In this document: positions 45,611 to 57,047 of the stretch, one piece after another
Layout of the letters: each line of letters starts with the position of its first letter
Numbering within the stretch: the stretch's first letter is position 1
Assembly: GCF_036850765.1 (NCBI RefSeq)
Contig: NC_089495.1
Coordinates: forward strand, 196,805,847-196,869,846
Direction of reading: 5' to 3'
Source: Saccopteryx bilineata
Lineage: Eukaryota; Chordata; Mammalia; Chiroptera; Emballonuridae
Length of the DNA stretch: 64,000 bases
The notes under the pieces: model-generated
What the model was told of the DNA's origin: nothing
Seen by the model: only the letters and a program-made list of their open reading frames with translations
The model's database searches: none
Made by a program: the position numbers and the translations under genes

Positions 45611-45950
45611 CAGGGATCCCCAAACTACGGCCCGCAGGCCACATGCGGCCCCCTGAGGCCATTTATCCGGCCCCCGCCGCACTTCTGGAAGGGCACCTCT
45701 TTCATTGGTGGTCAGTGAGAGGAACATAGTTCCCATTGAAATATTGGTCAGTTTGTTGATTTAAATTTACTTGTACTTTATTTTAAATATTGTATTTGTT
45801 TATTTGTTCCCCCCCCCTTTTTTTTTACTTTAAAATAAGATATGTGCAGTGTGCATAGATATTTGTTCATAGTTTTTTTTATAATCCGGCCCTCCAATGG
45901 TCTGAGGGACAGTGAACTGGCCCCCTGTGTAAAAAGTTTGGGGACCCCTG
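45611..45950 (+). mobile_element. Young non-autonomous hAT element (family 1)
   Basis: 340 bp, termini CAGGGATCCCCAAACT and AGTTTGGGGACCCCTG. Perfect 8-bp duplication ATCTAGGT (45603-45610 and 45951-45958). Slightly longer than the other copies owing to a T/C-rich expansion near 45798-45828. Confidence 0.97.
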
Positions 45951-45958
45951 ATCTAGGT

Positions 45959-46639
45959 GCTAAAGCACTCCTGAGCCAAGTGGTGTTGGGAAGAGTACTT
46001 CATTTTGGTTAAAATTAGATTAAAAGGATTTTTTAAAAGTTGGGTTGGACTCTGTGAAGATGCTCTTTTTCATGGAAAACAGTTTCCTCCTAAATGAAAA
46101 AGAAAATCAAAATAAATGCAATCTTTTCCTGATCATTTTTGTTAAAAAAAAAAATCAGAGTTTTAAATATTTTTTGCCATCTGTTCCCTATTATTTCTGA
46201 AGCGTCGTGTGGAGTATTTGGGGGGATGGGAGAGACTCAAACGGCCATCAGAGTTGTTTTAAGTAATTAAAACTGATAAAATGTGTACGTTTTTTTTTAC
46301 CTAATCTCTGGGTGATTTCATTGGAGTCCACCAGATGTAAAAAATGCCTGCAACAAATTATTCTGTGCCTAGATGACATACGATTTCGACAAAAATATGT
46401 TGCAAACAGCTGCTGAGTCTGTGATCTGGGGATTTGACAGGGCGGGAGGACAGTTCTGTGTGTTGGAAAAGCATGGAGAAAACTCAGTGTAACGTTGGTC
46501 CCAAGAATGAACTGTGCTTATTCAAGAAGGAACTAGATTTTGATATTGAGGCAAGACCTACAGAGTTCTCCCTCACCGCGAGGAGCAGGCTACGGGCACC
46601 TGTGTTCCGTTAACATTTGTGTGTTCGTCAACCTTTGCT
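45959..46639. other. Intronic DNA, nothing recognised
   Basis: AT-rich sequence without a recognised family. Confidence 0.5.
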
Positions 46640-46901
46640 TTCTCTTTTTTTTTTTAAATAAATTTTTATTAATGGTAATGGGATGACATTAATAAATCAA
46701 AGAAAACATGTCTAGGTTATTTTGTCATTAAATTATGTTGCATACCCCTCGCCCAAAGTCAGATTGTCCTCCGCCACCCTCTATGTAGTTCTCTGTGCCC
46801 CTCCCCCTCCCCCTAACTCTCTCCCTCCCTCCCTCCCATGTCCTCCCTCCCCCCACCCCTGGTAACCACCACACTCTTGTCCATGTTTCTTAGTCTCGTT
46901 T

Positions 46902-49601
46902 TTATGTTCCACCAATGTATGGAATCATGTAGTTCTTGTTTTTTTCTGATTTACTTATTTCACTCTGTATAATATTATCAAGATCCCACCATTTTGCTGT
47001 AAATGATCTGATGTCATCATTTCTTATGGCTGAGTAGTATTCCATAGTGTATATGTGCCACATCTTCTTTATCCAGTCTTCTATTGAAGGGCTTTTTGGT
47101 TGTTTCCATGTCTTGGCCACTGTGAACAGTGCTGCAATGAACATGGGGCTACATGTGTCTTTACGTATCAATGTTTCTGAGGTTTTGGGGTATATACCCA
47201 GTAGAGGGATTGCTGGGTCATAAGGTAGTTCTATTTGCAGTTTTTTGAGGAACCACCATACTTTCCTCCATAATGGTTGTACTACTTTACAGTCCCACCA
47301 ACAGTGAATGAGGGTTCCTTTTTCTCCACAGCCTCTCCAACATTTGCTATTATCCGTCTTGTTGATAATAGCTAATCTAACAGGGGTGAGGTGGTATCTC
47401 ATTGTAGTTTTGATTTGCATTTCTCTACTAACTAATGAAGCTGAGCACCTTTTCATATATCTGTTGGCCATTTGTATTTCTTCCTGGGAGAAGTGTCTGT
47501 TCATGTCCTCTTCCCATTTTTTTATTGGATTGTTTGTTTGTTTGTTGTTGAGTTTTATGAGTTCTTTGAAAATTTTGGATATTAGGCCCTTATCTGAGCT
47601 GTTGTTTGAAAATATCAGTTCCCATTTAGTTGGCTGTCTGTTTATTTTGATATCAGTTTCTCTTGCTGAGCAAAAACTTTTTATTCTGATGTAGTCCCAT
47701 TCATTTATCTTTGCCTTCACTTCTCTTGCCATTGGAGTCAAGTTCATAAAATGTTCTTTAAAACCCAGGTCCATGATTTTAGTACCTATGTCTTCTTCTA
47801 TGTACTTTATTGTTTCAGGTCTTATATTTAGGTCTTTGATCCATTTTGAATTAATTTTAGTACACGGGGACAGGCTGTAGTCGAGTTTCATTCTTTTGCA
47901 TGTGGCTTTCCAGTTTTCCCAACACCATTTGTTGAAGAGGCTTTCTTTTCTCCATTGTGTGTTGTTGGCCCCTTTATCAAAGATTATTTGACCATATATA
48001 TGTGGTTTTATTTCTGGGCTTTCTATTCTGTTCCATTGGTCTGAGTGTCTATTTTTCTGCCAATACCATGCTGTTTTGATTATCGTGGCCCTATAATATA
48101 GTTTAAAGTCAGGTATTGTAATGCCCCCAGCTTCATTCTTTTTTCTTAGGATTGTTTTGGCTATTCGGGGTTTTTTATAGTTCCATATAAATCTGATGAT
48201 TTTTTGTTCCATTTCTTTAAAAAATCTCATAGGAATTTTGCTGGGAATTGCATTAAATTTGTATATTGCTTTGGGTAATATGGCCATTTTGATTATATTT
48301 ATTCTTCCTATCCAAGAACAAGGAATATTTTTCCATCTCATTGTATCTTTTTTGATTTCCCTTAACAATGCTTTGTAATTTTCATTATATAGGTCCTTTA
48401 CATTCTTTGTTATGTTTATTCCTAGGTATTTTATTTTTTTTGTTGCAATTGTGAAGGGGATTATTTTTTTGAGTTCGTTTTCTAATATTTCATTGTTGGC
48501 ATATAGAAAGGCTACGGACTTTTGTATGTTAATTTTGTATCCTGCGACCTTACTGTATTGGTTTATTGTTTCTAATAATCTTTTTGTGGAGTCCTTCGGG
48601 TTTTCGATGTATAGGATCATATCATCAGCAAAAAGTGATACCTTTACTTCTTCTTTTCCGATATGGATGCCTTTTATTTCTTTGTCTTGTCTGATTGCTC
48701 TGGCCAGAACTTCTAGCACCACGTTAAATAAGAGTGGAGAAAGTGGACAACCCTGTCTTGTTCCTGATTTAAGGTAGAAAGCCCTCAGTTTTATGCCGTT
48801 TAATATGATGTTGGCTGATGGTTTATCATATATGGCCTTTATCATGTTGAGATATTTTCCTTCTATACCCATTTTGTTGAGAGTCTTAAACATAAAATTG
48901 TGTTGTATTTTATCAAACGCCTTTTCTGCATCTATTGATAAGATCATGTGGTTTTTGTTCTTTGTTTTGTTGATATGGTGTATTATGTTAACCGTTTTGC
49001 GTATGTTGAACCATCCTTGAGATTCTGGGATGAATCCCACTTGATCATGATGTATTATTTTTTTAATATGTTGTTGTATTCGGTTTGCCAGTATTTTGTT
49101 TAGTATTTTAGCATCTGTATTCATTAGAGATATTGGTCTGTAGTTTTCTTTCTTTGTGCCATCCTTGCCAGGTTTTGGTATGAGGGTTATGTTGACCTCA
49201 TAAAATGTGTTTGGAAGTATTGCTTCTTCTTCAATTTTTTGGAAGACTTTGAGTAGAATAGGAACCAAGTCTTCTTTGAATGTTTGATAGAATTCACTAG
49301 TATAACCGTCTGAGCCTGGACTTTTATTTTTGGGGAGATTTTTAATAGTGTTTTCTATTTCCTTCCTGCTGATTGGTCTGTTTAGGCTTTCTGCTTCTTC
49401 ATGACTCAGTCTAGGAAGGTTGTATTGTTCTAAGAATTTATCCATTTCTTCTAGATTGTTGTATTTGGTGGCATATAATTTTTCATAGTATTCTACAATA
49501 ATTCTTTGTATATCTATGATGTCTGTGGTGATCTCTCCTCTTTCATCTTGGATTTTATTTATTTGAGTCCTGTGCCTTTTTTCCTTGGTGAGTCTTGCCA
49601 A
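46902..49601 (-). pseudogene. L1 ORF2p reverse transcriptase and C-terminal part
   Basis: An uninterrupted 899-codon frame on the - strand, open upstream to an in-frame TAG at 49635-49637 where the family has Trp in a SWFFEK-type motif. Contains the RT palm motifs SIDAEKAFD (residues 222-230), [13 protein letters not shown] (281-293) and the catalytic FADD (324-327). A CX3CX7HX4C zinc-knuckle-like motif lies at 754-771, and the normal C terminus ends PYIGGT. Family role: target-primed reverse transcription of L1 and SINE RNAs. Here it lacks its endonuclease in frame and its own promoter and lies antisense to PTPRT, so it is a relic. Confidence 0.93.
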
Positions 49602-49677
49602 GGATTTGTCAATTTTGTTGATCTTTTCAAAGAACTAGCTCCTTGTTTTATTGATTTTTTTCTATAGTTTTTCTGTT

Positions 49678-50439
49678 CTAGTCTATTTCATTTATTTCTG
49701 CTCTGATTTTTATTATCTCCTTTCTTCGGCTGGTTTTGGGTTGTCTTTGTTCTTCTTTTTCTAGTTCCTTAAGGTGTGAAGTTAAGTGGTTTACTTCGGC
49801 TCTCTCTTGTTTGTTCATATAGGCCTGAAGTGATATGAACTTTCCTCTTATTACTGCTTTTGCTGCATCCCAGAGATTCTGATATGTCGTATTTTCATTT
49901 TCATTTGTCTGTATATATCTTTTGATCTCTGCGCTTATTTCTTCTTTGACCCATTCATTTTTTAGAAGTATGTTGTTTAGTTTCCACATTTTTGTGGGTT
50001 TTTCCCCCTCTTTTTTGCAGTTGAATTCTAGTTTCATGGCTTTATGATCAGAAAATATGCTTGGTACAATTTCAGTTTTTCTAAATTTGCTGATATTGTC
50101 TTTGTGGCCCAACATATGGTCAATTCTTGAGAATGTTCCATGTACACTAGAGAAAAATGTGTACTCTGTCGCTTTGGGATGAAGTGTCCTGTAGATGTCT
50201 ATCATATCCAGGTGTTCTAGTATTTCGTTTAAGGCCACTATATCTTTATTGATTCTCTGTTTGGATGACCGATCTAGAGCCATCAGCGGTGTATTGAGGT
50301 CTCCAGGTATGATTGTATTTTTGTTAGTTTTTGTTTTAAGGTCAATAAGTAGCTGTCTTATATATTTTGGTGCTCCTTGGTTTGGTGCATATATATTAAG
50401 GATTGTTATGTCTTCTTGATTCAACTTCCCCTTAATCAT
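49678..50439 (-). pseudogene. L1 ORF2p endonuclease part
   Basis: A 253-codon frame with apurinic-endonuclease-like motifs NIYAPNQ (15-21), PGDLNTP (45-51), SRIDHML (104-110) and SDH (130-132), followed by the linker before RT. It ends at TAG 49678-49680. A one-base length change in the A run just downstream and the TAG at 49635 separate it from the RT frame. L1 homology continues upstream to about 50530 (a [13 protein letters not shown] motif), so the start and the N-terminal residues are missing. Confidence 0.88.
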
Positions 50440-50546
50440 TATGAAATGACCATTTTTGTCTCTGAGTACTTTTTCTGTCTTGTAGTCAGCATTATTAGAT
50501 ATGAGTATTGCTACACCTGCTTTTTTTGGGGTGTTGTATATATATA

Positions 50547-51103
50547 TGGTCTACCAGAAAGTTCTGTCTGTTTTTGGAATAAAACAAAATACAAATTTTT
50601 CTTACCGTCAATAAACTTTATTAAATAATATAATTGCCATTATTATTAATGATTCTTGCCAGTGTGAGGGCAATTTGTGTATCCCATTTTTGAAAAATGT
50701 TTTATCTTTTGATGCAGAAAATTGAACCAGTGCTTGTTTGATATCTTCTTCATTTTTGAATTTTTTTCCCTTCAAAAGATTTTGTAAGGACAAAAACAAG
50801 TGATAGTCGGAGGGTGCTAAGTCCGGGGAATATGGTGAATGCGACAGACATGTTTCTGTAGCATTTCTTCCTTGTTGAAATTCGTAAAAATTACAGTAGC
50901 GTAAATGAACTTTATCAGTAGCCATGGGTACACTATCGCTTCACACGTAAGACTAACGTGAATCAACTTTGTTTTTAGTTAATTTGCTACGTCAGTATGT
51001 ATACATTAAGTGATAAAAATAGAGAGGCACACATGCGCCAGATAAACATGTGTTTATGTGTCGAAACTTGTGATAGAAACGGATAGAACTTTCCAGTAGA
51101 CCT
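50547..51103 (-). mobile_element. Internally deleted mariner (Tc1/mariner) element
   Basis: 557 bp with terminal inverted repeats GGTCTACCAGAAAGTTCTGT and, from the other end, GGTCTACTGGAAAGTTCTAT. TA duplications at 50545-50546 and 51104-51105. An in-frame 105-codon remnant at 50608-50925 joins the transposase N terminus (MATDKVHLRYCNFYEFQQGR) to the C-terminal region with YSPDLAPSDYHLF. The deletion removed the DNA-binding and first two catalytic Asp regions, so it cannot be active. It lies at the 5' edge of the L1. Confidence 0.93.
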
Positions 51104-51149
51104 TATATATACGTAATTATTGTGCAGTATGGTGATAAAGATATCATAT

Positions 51150-51325
51150 ATCTTTCTTCATTTGCAACCATGTGACTTGGGATAATCACCTAACTTTTCA
51201 AGCCTCAGTGTCCCCACATGTAAAATCAGAATAAGAGAGTTTTACTCCCCAGTTCTGAAACACATTTGTCATGCACGTAAAACCCACAGCGTGGCATATA
51301 GAAAATGTTCAATATATGTCAACTC
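51150..51325 (+). repeat. MIR SINE
   Basis: CATGTGACTTGGGATAATCA, CAAGCCTCAGTGTCCCCACA, TGTAAAATCAGAATAAGAGA and GTGGCATATAGAAAATGTTC. Confidence 0.85.
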
Positions 51326-51354
51326 TGCTTTCCTTCCTTATTGGACATCCTAGA

Positions 51355-51480
51355 TGAGTGTAATCTCCTCAAGGGTAGGAACTATGTCTTATTCCCATAA
51401 ACCACATAGTAGGCGTTTGGTATGCATTTATCAGGTGTGAGTGAATGAACGAACGGAGGGATAGATGGATGGATGGATGC
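51355..51480 (+). mobile_element. L2 LINE 3' end plus (ATGG)n
   Basis: GTAATCTCCTCAAGGGTAGG, ACCACATAGTAGGCGTTTGG and GTGAGTGAATGAACGAACG, then (ATGG)n at 51463-51479. Confidence 0.7.
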
Positions 51481-51859
51481 TAAGTGAAGCTTTTTATTTT
51501 TCTGCACCGTCTCTAATACCTGCACTGATTGTCCCAAAGATGGGCGACCTGCCCAAAGGCATGTAAAATCACTGCAGAAGCCTTGGTAGGAATGACCTCT
51601 TTTATTGCATTGTTTATCACTTCTTCACCAGATGTGCCTGCCTGCCTCCACATCTGGTCTCACCCCATGTCAGAGCGCAGGGTGAATCCGCCTGAGGTGC
51701 TGGGGCCTATTCTTTCTGCCTCTTCTCTCATATATCCAGTGACTTCCTGCTGCTGCTGGCTCCCGGTTGGCCTCTAAACTTGTCTCAATCACCTCCATCC
51801 TGAAAAATAACACCTTGCTCGATTTGCTCATGCAAGGATCATGGTGGTTGCCAGTAACA
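51481..51859. other. Intronic DNA, possible L2 traces
   Basis: Weak similarity only; no firm element. Confidence 0.35.
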
Positions 51860-52035
51860 GCCTTTCACTTTTGCTAAACACTTCATATGCAATCTCATTT
51901 ATTTCTCACAGTACCCTTTAGAGCAGGTGCTCTGATAATCCCCCTTTAGAATGGAAGGAATTGAGGCACAGAGAGGTAACATAAACTGCCCAAGGACCAC
52001 AGCCACACAGCTAAAGCCTTGCCTTCCAGCTAAGC
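51860..52035 (-). repeat. MIR SINE
   Basis: AACACTTCATATGCAATCTC, ATTTATTTCTCACAGTACCC, ATTGAGGCACAGAGAGGTAA and GGACCACAGCCACACAGCTA: reverse-strand MIR. Confidence 0.88.
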
Positions 52036-52079
52036 TTTGTGAGAGAGCTGGCTTCATTGGGTGTACTTCTATATGCATC

Positions 52080-52560
52080 CCTTGAGGACTGGACTTCCAG
52101 GACTGATGTCCTCTTGGTTTCCTTCCTGTCTCTACAGCCGAGCCTTTTCTGTTCTGGCTGTGAGTTCCTGTCTCCACGCCTTCTTAAATCTGGTCCTCCA
52201 CAGCACGCTGCTCACCTACCCCAGTCATGCTCCATGTTCTTTCTGTGCCTGATTTCATCCAGTCTCGTTATTTTAATTACGACCAGGGATGTTGATGACG
52301 CCCACACCCATATCTCTTGCTAGGACAGCTCTACTGAACTCCCAATTAACTCGCTGCCAGAGATATTTCTGTGGATTGCCACAGGCACCTTAGGTTCAAG
52401 ATGTTCTTCCTGAAGTTTTGATTTCTGCTAATGGTCCCACCATCCATTTCATCATGAATGCCAGAGAGACACATGAGACTCGTGTCATAGGCATACCTTT
52501 TTCTCCATTCTTCCCCTGCCCGTCTGCATAGCAGATCAATCAAAACAGACCTTTTGATTT
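52080..52560 (+). mobile_element. Ancient degenerate repeat, probably LINE-derived
   Basis: GGATTGCCACAGGCACCTTA, GGTTCAAGATGTTCTTCCTG and GGTCCCACCATCCATTTC resemble a widespread old mammalian repeat (CCACAGGCACCTCAAACTCA type). Name not resolved. Confidence 0.45.
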
Positions 52561-53023
52561 GTCATCCGGATATTTCTTGACTTTATCTTCTCTACGGTTG
52601 TTATTATCTTATTATCACTGCGTCAGCTCTCGCCAGGTCTCAACTTGATCCTTGCCCTGCCTTTGGGGGGGGGGGCTGCAGGAGAGGTAACACTTTCATG
52701 TTGGAGCATAACATGAATGCAGAAAAGGCACAAACAGTAACTGAATATGCCGATCTTAGCTTAAGAGCATGCCGACCTCGGGACAGGATGTGTCGGCACC
52801 ACAGAGAGCCTCCTTGCATCTCCTCCAGGTCATTATTGCTCCATCCTAAAAGTATTCTGACTGCTTTTAGGAGTCTTTTCCTGGGTTTGACTTTTATATA
52901 AGTAGAATTATAAAGTATGTCTGTGTTTTGGTCTTATTTCCACCATTTGAAATTATATTTGTGAGTCTCATCCATGTATGGATAGCAAGAGTTGGAATTT
53001 TTATTCTTCTTTTTATTCATTCA

Positions 53024-53424
53024 TTCATTCATTCATTCATTCATTCATTCATTCATTCATTCATTCAGTGAGAGAGGGGAGGCAGAGACAGACTCCGGCA
53101 TGTGCCCCAACCGGGATCCATCCGGTAAACCCACTAGGGGGCGATGCTCTGCCCATCTGGGGCATTGCTCTATTGCTTAGCAACTGAGCTCTTCTTAGCG
53201 CCTGAGGCAGAGGTCATGGTGCATTCTGAGTGCCTGGGGCCAATTCATTCCAATCAAGCTATGGCTGCAGGAGGAGGGGAGAAGGAGAGAGAGAGAGATA
53301 CAAGCAGGAAGGAGAGGAATGGAGAAGCAGATAGGTGTTTCTCCTGTGTGTCCTGACTGGGAATTGAACCTGGGACATCCACACGCTGGGCCAACATTCT
53401 ACCACTGAGCCAACCAGGTAGGAC
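53024..53424 (-). mobile_element. Long tRNA-headed bat SINE, type II, inside old L1
   Basis: Tail appears as (ATTC)n at about 53017-53066 followed by AGTGAGAGAGGGGAGGCAGA. Body CCACTAGGGGGCGATGCTCT and reversed head GTGTGTCCTGACTGGGAATT...CCACTGAGCCAACCAGG. Confidence 0.9.
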
Positions 53425-54399
53425 TGGTTTTTCATTCTTGAATAGCATTTATTTTTTACATGAATTTACCAAAATAGATCTATTCTATTGCTGACAGTCA
53501 CGTGAGCTGTTTCTTGTTTGAGCTGTAATGAACCATGTTACTGTCAATATTTTGTATGTGTCTTTGGTAGTATTAAGCTCCATTTCTCTTGGAAGCACAA
53601 GTAGGAGTGGAAATGGTTTCTTTAGGATTAAATACATACTGCCAGACAGTATTCTAATGCAACACATTGACATTCAGTCTTTTAATATTAGCCATTCTGG
53701 CAGGTATGTGGTGATAACTCATTGTGCTTTTAACTTGCATATTTCTGGTGGCTGATGAGAACCTTTATACAAAGGTGAGAACTAATTGAACACCTTTATA
53801 CACTTATGTCTTTGCCATTTACATAACCAGTTTTAGAATATGTTCAAGTATTTTGCTGTTTTTTTTAAATTGAGTCCTGTCTTACTGATTTGTATTCTCA
53901 CCCATTCTATAGCTTCCCTTTTCATGTAGTTAATGATGTGCGTTGAAGAATAAAAAGATTTTAATTTTAATGAAATCCACTTATCAGTCTTTTCATTTGT
54001 TCAGTTTTTGCCATGTTTAAGAAATACTTGTGTTCCACATCAAAAATGTACTCTCCTATGTTACCTTTTAGAAGCTGTATATTTCGTATGCGTGTCTATG
54101 TAAACCATCTAATATTGATTTTTGTATAAAGTATCATATAGAGATTAGGGTTCATTTTATCCATATGGATGTCAGTTGACCCAGTGGCATTGTTAAAAAG
54201 ACCACTTCCTCCCAATTTATTGCTTTTGAACCTTTGTTACTTTATCAGGTGTCTGTAAGTGTGTGGGTCTATTCCTGAATTCCTTGTTCTTTTCTCTTGA
54301 TCTATTTGTTCATTGTTGTTTAGATCTCTCTTTGTCCTGGTTACTGGAGCTTTATCATAAGTCTTGAAGTTATTCCTACCCCTCTTATTTTTGTATTAA

Positions 54400-54600
54400 A
54401 TAAGCCTAACACACAGCAATTATTTATGTGCTCACATGTCTGTGGGTTAGCTAGAGGTCAGCTGGTCCAGGCTCGGTTGATCAGAACAGCTCTATTCAAG
54501 CTATGAGTCCGAACAGCTCAGAGCTCTGCTTTGTTTTATTCTGGGACACAGAATGGAAAGAACAGCTATCCCACTAGAAGATTCTATGATGTCACTTAAA
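54400..54600. mobile_element. Unresolved ancient repeat inserted in the old L1
   Basis: TTATGTGCTCACATGTCTGT, GGGTTAGCTAGAGGTCAGCT and GGCTCGGTTGATCAGAACAG resemble a common mammalian LTR-type repeat similar to that at 61340. Name not resolved. Confidence 0.4.
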
Positions 54601-54617
54601 AAAATAATTTATTTTTT

Positions 54618-55007
54618 ATTATTTTTATTTATTTTTGTATTTTTATTTTTTGTATTTTTCTGAAGCTGGAAATGGGGAGGCAGTCAGACAGACTCTTGCA
54701 TGCACCAGACCGGGATCCACCCTGCATGCCCATCAGGGGGTGATGCTCTGCCCATCTGGGGCGTCGCTCTGCCACAATCAGAGCCATTCTAGCGCCTGAG
54801 GCCACAGAGCCATCCTCAGCGCCTGGGCCAACTTTGCTCCAATGGAGCCTTAGCTGCGGGAGGGGAAGAGAGAGACAGAGAGGAAGGAGGGGGGGAGGGG
54901 TGGAGAAGCAGATGGGCACTTCTCCTGTGTGCCCTGGCCGGGAACTGAACCTGGGACTCCTGCACGCCAGGCCAACGCTCTACCACTGAGCCAACCGGCC
55001 AGGGCCA
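54618..55007 (-). mobile_element. Long tRNA-headed bat SINE, type I
   Basis: Antisense copy from TTTGTATTTTTCTGAAGCTG to AGCCAACCGGCCAGGGC. Duplication of AATTTATTTTTTA on both sides (from 54606 and from 55009). Confidence 0.93.
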
Positions 55008-55105
55008 GAATTTATTTTTTAGAGCAGCTTTAGGTTCACAGCAAAATTGAATGAGGAGAACCAGAGTTCCCATGTGCCCCCGCTCCCACACACACCCACA
55101 CACTT
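55008..55105 (-). mobile_element. Old L1 3' UTR scrap
   Basis: AGAGCAGCTTTAGGTTCACA then GCAAAATTGAATGAGGAGAA and GTTCCCATGTGCCCCC match the reverse-strand L1M 3' UTR, distinct from the ORF2 piece that follows. Confidence 0.6.
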
Positions 55106-55634
55106 ATTTATCAGGATTGTTTGAACTATTCTAGGTCCTTTGCATTCCCATAAACATTTTAGCATCAATACATAAATTTAAGAAAACCAGAAAAGTTTTT
55201 GAGATTTTGACCAAAATTTACATTGAGTTGCTAGAACACTTTGGAGAGAATTTACCATGTAACAAAATCAAATCTTCCAGTCCATGAATATGGAATGTCT
55301 CGATTCATTAAGGTTTTTAAAAATACTTCTCAACAATGTTAGGATGCGTTCTTTATTTTTGCTTTTCATTTATTTTGTGACATTGTAACGTTATTTATTT
55401 AAATACTTCTCATGTCCATTTTTCTTAGCTCTCTGAGTGTCAAACATACACGTGAGACCATTTGATATTATCTCACAAGTTACTGAGTCTTTATTTCATA
55501 ATCATTTTCTTTCTGTGTTCTTTAGATTTCTATTTGTCTTCATGTTCATTGATCCCATCTGCTGCAGTGTCTGAACTGTTGCTAAGCCCAGAGTAAATAT
55601 TTTACTTTAGATGTGGTACTTTTCAGTCAGAACT

Positions 55635-55638
55635 AAAA

Positions 55639-55673
<35 letters not shown>

Positions 55674-55674
55674 A
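55635..55674. repeat. (AAAT)n microsatellite
   Basis: Ten AAAT/TAAA units. Confidence 0.95.
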
Positions 55675-55689
55675 GATTACTTTCCATTC

Positions 55690-56085
55690 CTCTGCTGTGA
55701 TATCTTATTTGTTCTCCCATTCTGTCTACATTTTCTTTAAAACCTTCAGTACATTCCTAACAGTTGTTTCAAAGTACTCATCTGCAGAGTCAAGCATCTG
55801 TATCATCCTGTGGTCTGTTCTTTTGATTGTGTGTCTGTGTGTTTTCTTCCCTCTTCACAAAAGAACTGTGGCTGGATTGTGTCAGTTTGCTTTAAATGGT
55901 ATTGAGTCTTATCCCGCCAGGCAGGTGAATTACTGGCACATCCTTCTGAAACGGTCAGGACTGTTTATTCTTTGTAAGGATGGATCTCTTTCGGTTTTGT
56001 CAGTCATCTCAGTGTGTTGTTCTTACTTTAAAATGGGATGCTCAGTCCTGTGACTGTTTCTTTCTGGGGTCTTAACTGAATCTCT
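55690..56085. mobile_element. Probable old L1/HAL1 sequence
   Basis: CATCTGTATCATCCTGTGGT, AAATGGTATTGAGTCTTATC and CGCCAGGCAGGTGAATTACT resemble old L1 5'-side or HAL1 sequence. Orientation not assigned. Confidence 0.5.
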
Positions 56086-56559
56086 GCCTCAGCTAGACCC
56101 AGATTCCAATGTTTCCCAGCCTGGACAACCGCTGGTACTTCTGTTTAGCCCTCAGCTCTGTCTCAGCTACCCTCTTTGAGACACTGCCGAGTTTTGCCTT
56201 GCATATGTGCAGACCAGCAGTCATCCAAAGACTGGCAGGGGATTCCCATATGTCCTCTCGGAGAGCCCTGCCTTACAAAGTCTAGCCTCTGCATCAGCCC
56301 CCAAACTCTGCTTCCGCCTTTTCTATTCAGAAAGACAGCGGCACTCTGCTTGGATTTCACCCTGATGTACTGGGGTCTAGTCATCACCCTCAGGACACCC
56401 ATTGGTTCATCCTGGACCATATGTGTTAGATAACAGATCTAAAGGCCTCTCTAAGGATGTGGTCTTGCCTTTGCTTGATCCCATATGATTCTGAGAACCC
56501 TAGAAAGATAAAGCTGGCAGGAAGCCTACCTGAGGCATCACCTACCTGCCTTTTCCATG
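56086..56559. other. Intronic DNA, nothing recognised
   Basis: No family recognised. Confidence 0.45.
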
Positions 56560-56660
56560 GTCCTTGTTGAACCCATGAAGAAACTGAGGCCCTGAGGAGG
56601 TCAGGGACTTGTCCAACCGCCTGATGGAGAATTAGAACCTATTATCACTTATTCTTTTCC
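56560..56660 (-). repeat. MIR fragment
   Basis: CCCATGAAGAAACTGAGGCC, GAGGTCAGGGACTTGTCCAA and GGAGAATTAGAACCTATT. Confidence 0.7.
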
Positions 56661-57047
56661 ATGGTTGCTTTTTCTTATACTTAAATACATTTCTTCAAAA
56701 TTGAAAAGAAAACAGTAAAGAAATCTAAGAGCTGCATGTTAGGTGTATGGTGAGATTTCTCAGGAGCGGGGGAGAGGGATAGCAAAGCAGATGGTCCAGT
56801 GTATATTGGAAGAAAGAAGACAGATTTTTTTCCCCCATGAGAAGGCTGTGGGTGCTGGGCTTCGGGAAGAAGGTGTGTGAGATCCTTCTGAATCCCCAGA
56901 AGGTGCTCTCCAGCCCTGTCTTCCTTCTCATTTCACCCTCGGCTGGCAGAAGTTAAAAGAAAACATGTGATGTTATTTCTTATTTATATTTTTGGAAGTA
57001 ATATATTTAAGTGGTTCAAAAATCAAAAGGCAGAAAAAAAATACATA

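Larger units (their letters stand above)
46640..50545 (-). mobile_element. L1 LINE, 5' truncated, relatively young
   Basis: Antisense L1. Its 3' end and poly-A tail appear as the T-rich run near 46648-46660, followed by a short 3' UTR, then the whole ORF2 RT and C-terminal region and most of the endonuclease domain. It is truncated near 50545 before the ORF2 start; ORF1 and the 5' UTR are absent. ORF2 is broken in only one short region (49635-49680), so it is far younger than the other L1 pieces in this window. No clear target duplication found. Confidence 0.95.
52850..55500 (-). mobile_element. Old L1 LINE, split by two SINEs and other insertions
   Basis: Reverse-strand L1M: the 3' region at 52850-53023 and 53425-53760 (TTAGCCATTCTGGCAGGTAT), then ORF2 at 53760-54390 (GGTTCATTTTATCCATATGG, CAGTTGACCCAGTGGCATTG) and 55110-55500 (ATTGTTTGAACTATTCTAGG, CTTCCAGTCCATGAATATGG). 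Pieces are in consensus order, so this is one insertion, later interrupted at 53024-53424 and 54390-55105. Confidence 0.8.

Noticed and set aside
46902..49601. Active L1 or independent host RT gene
   Set aside because: 5' truncated, two stop codons and a frameshift upstream, no ORF1 and no promoter.
50608..50925. Domesticated mariner transposase gene
   Set aside because: Only 105 codons, lacking the DNA-binding domain and two of the three catalytic Asp residues; no promoter or splice evidence.
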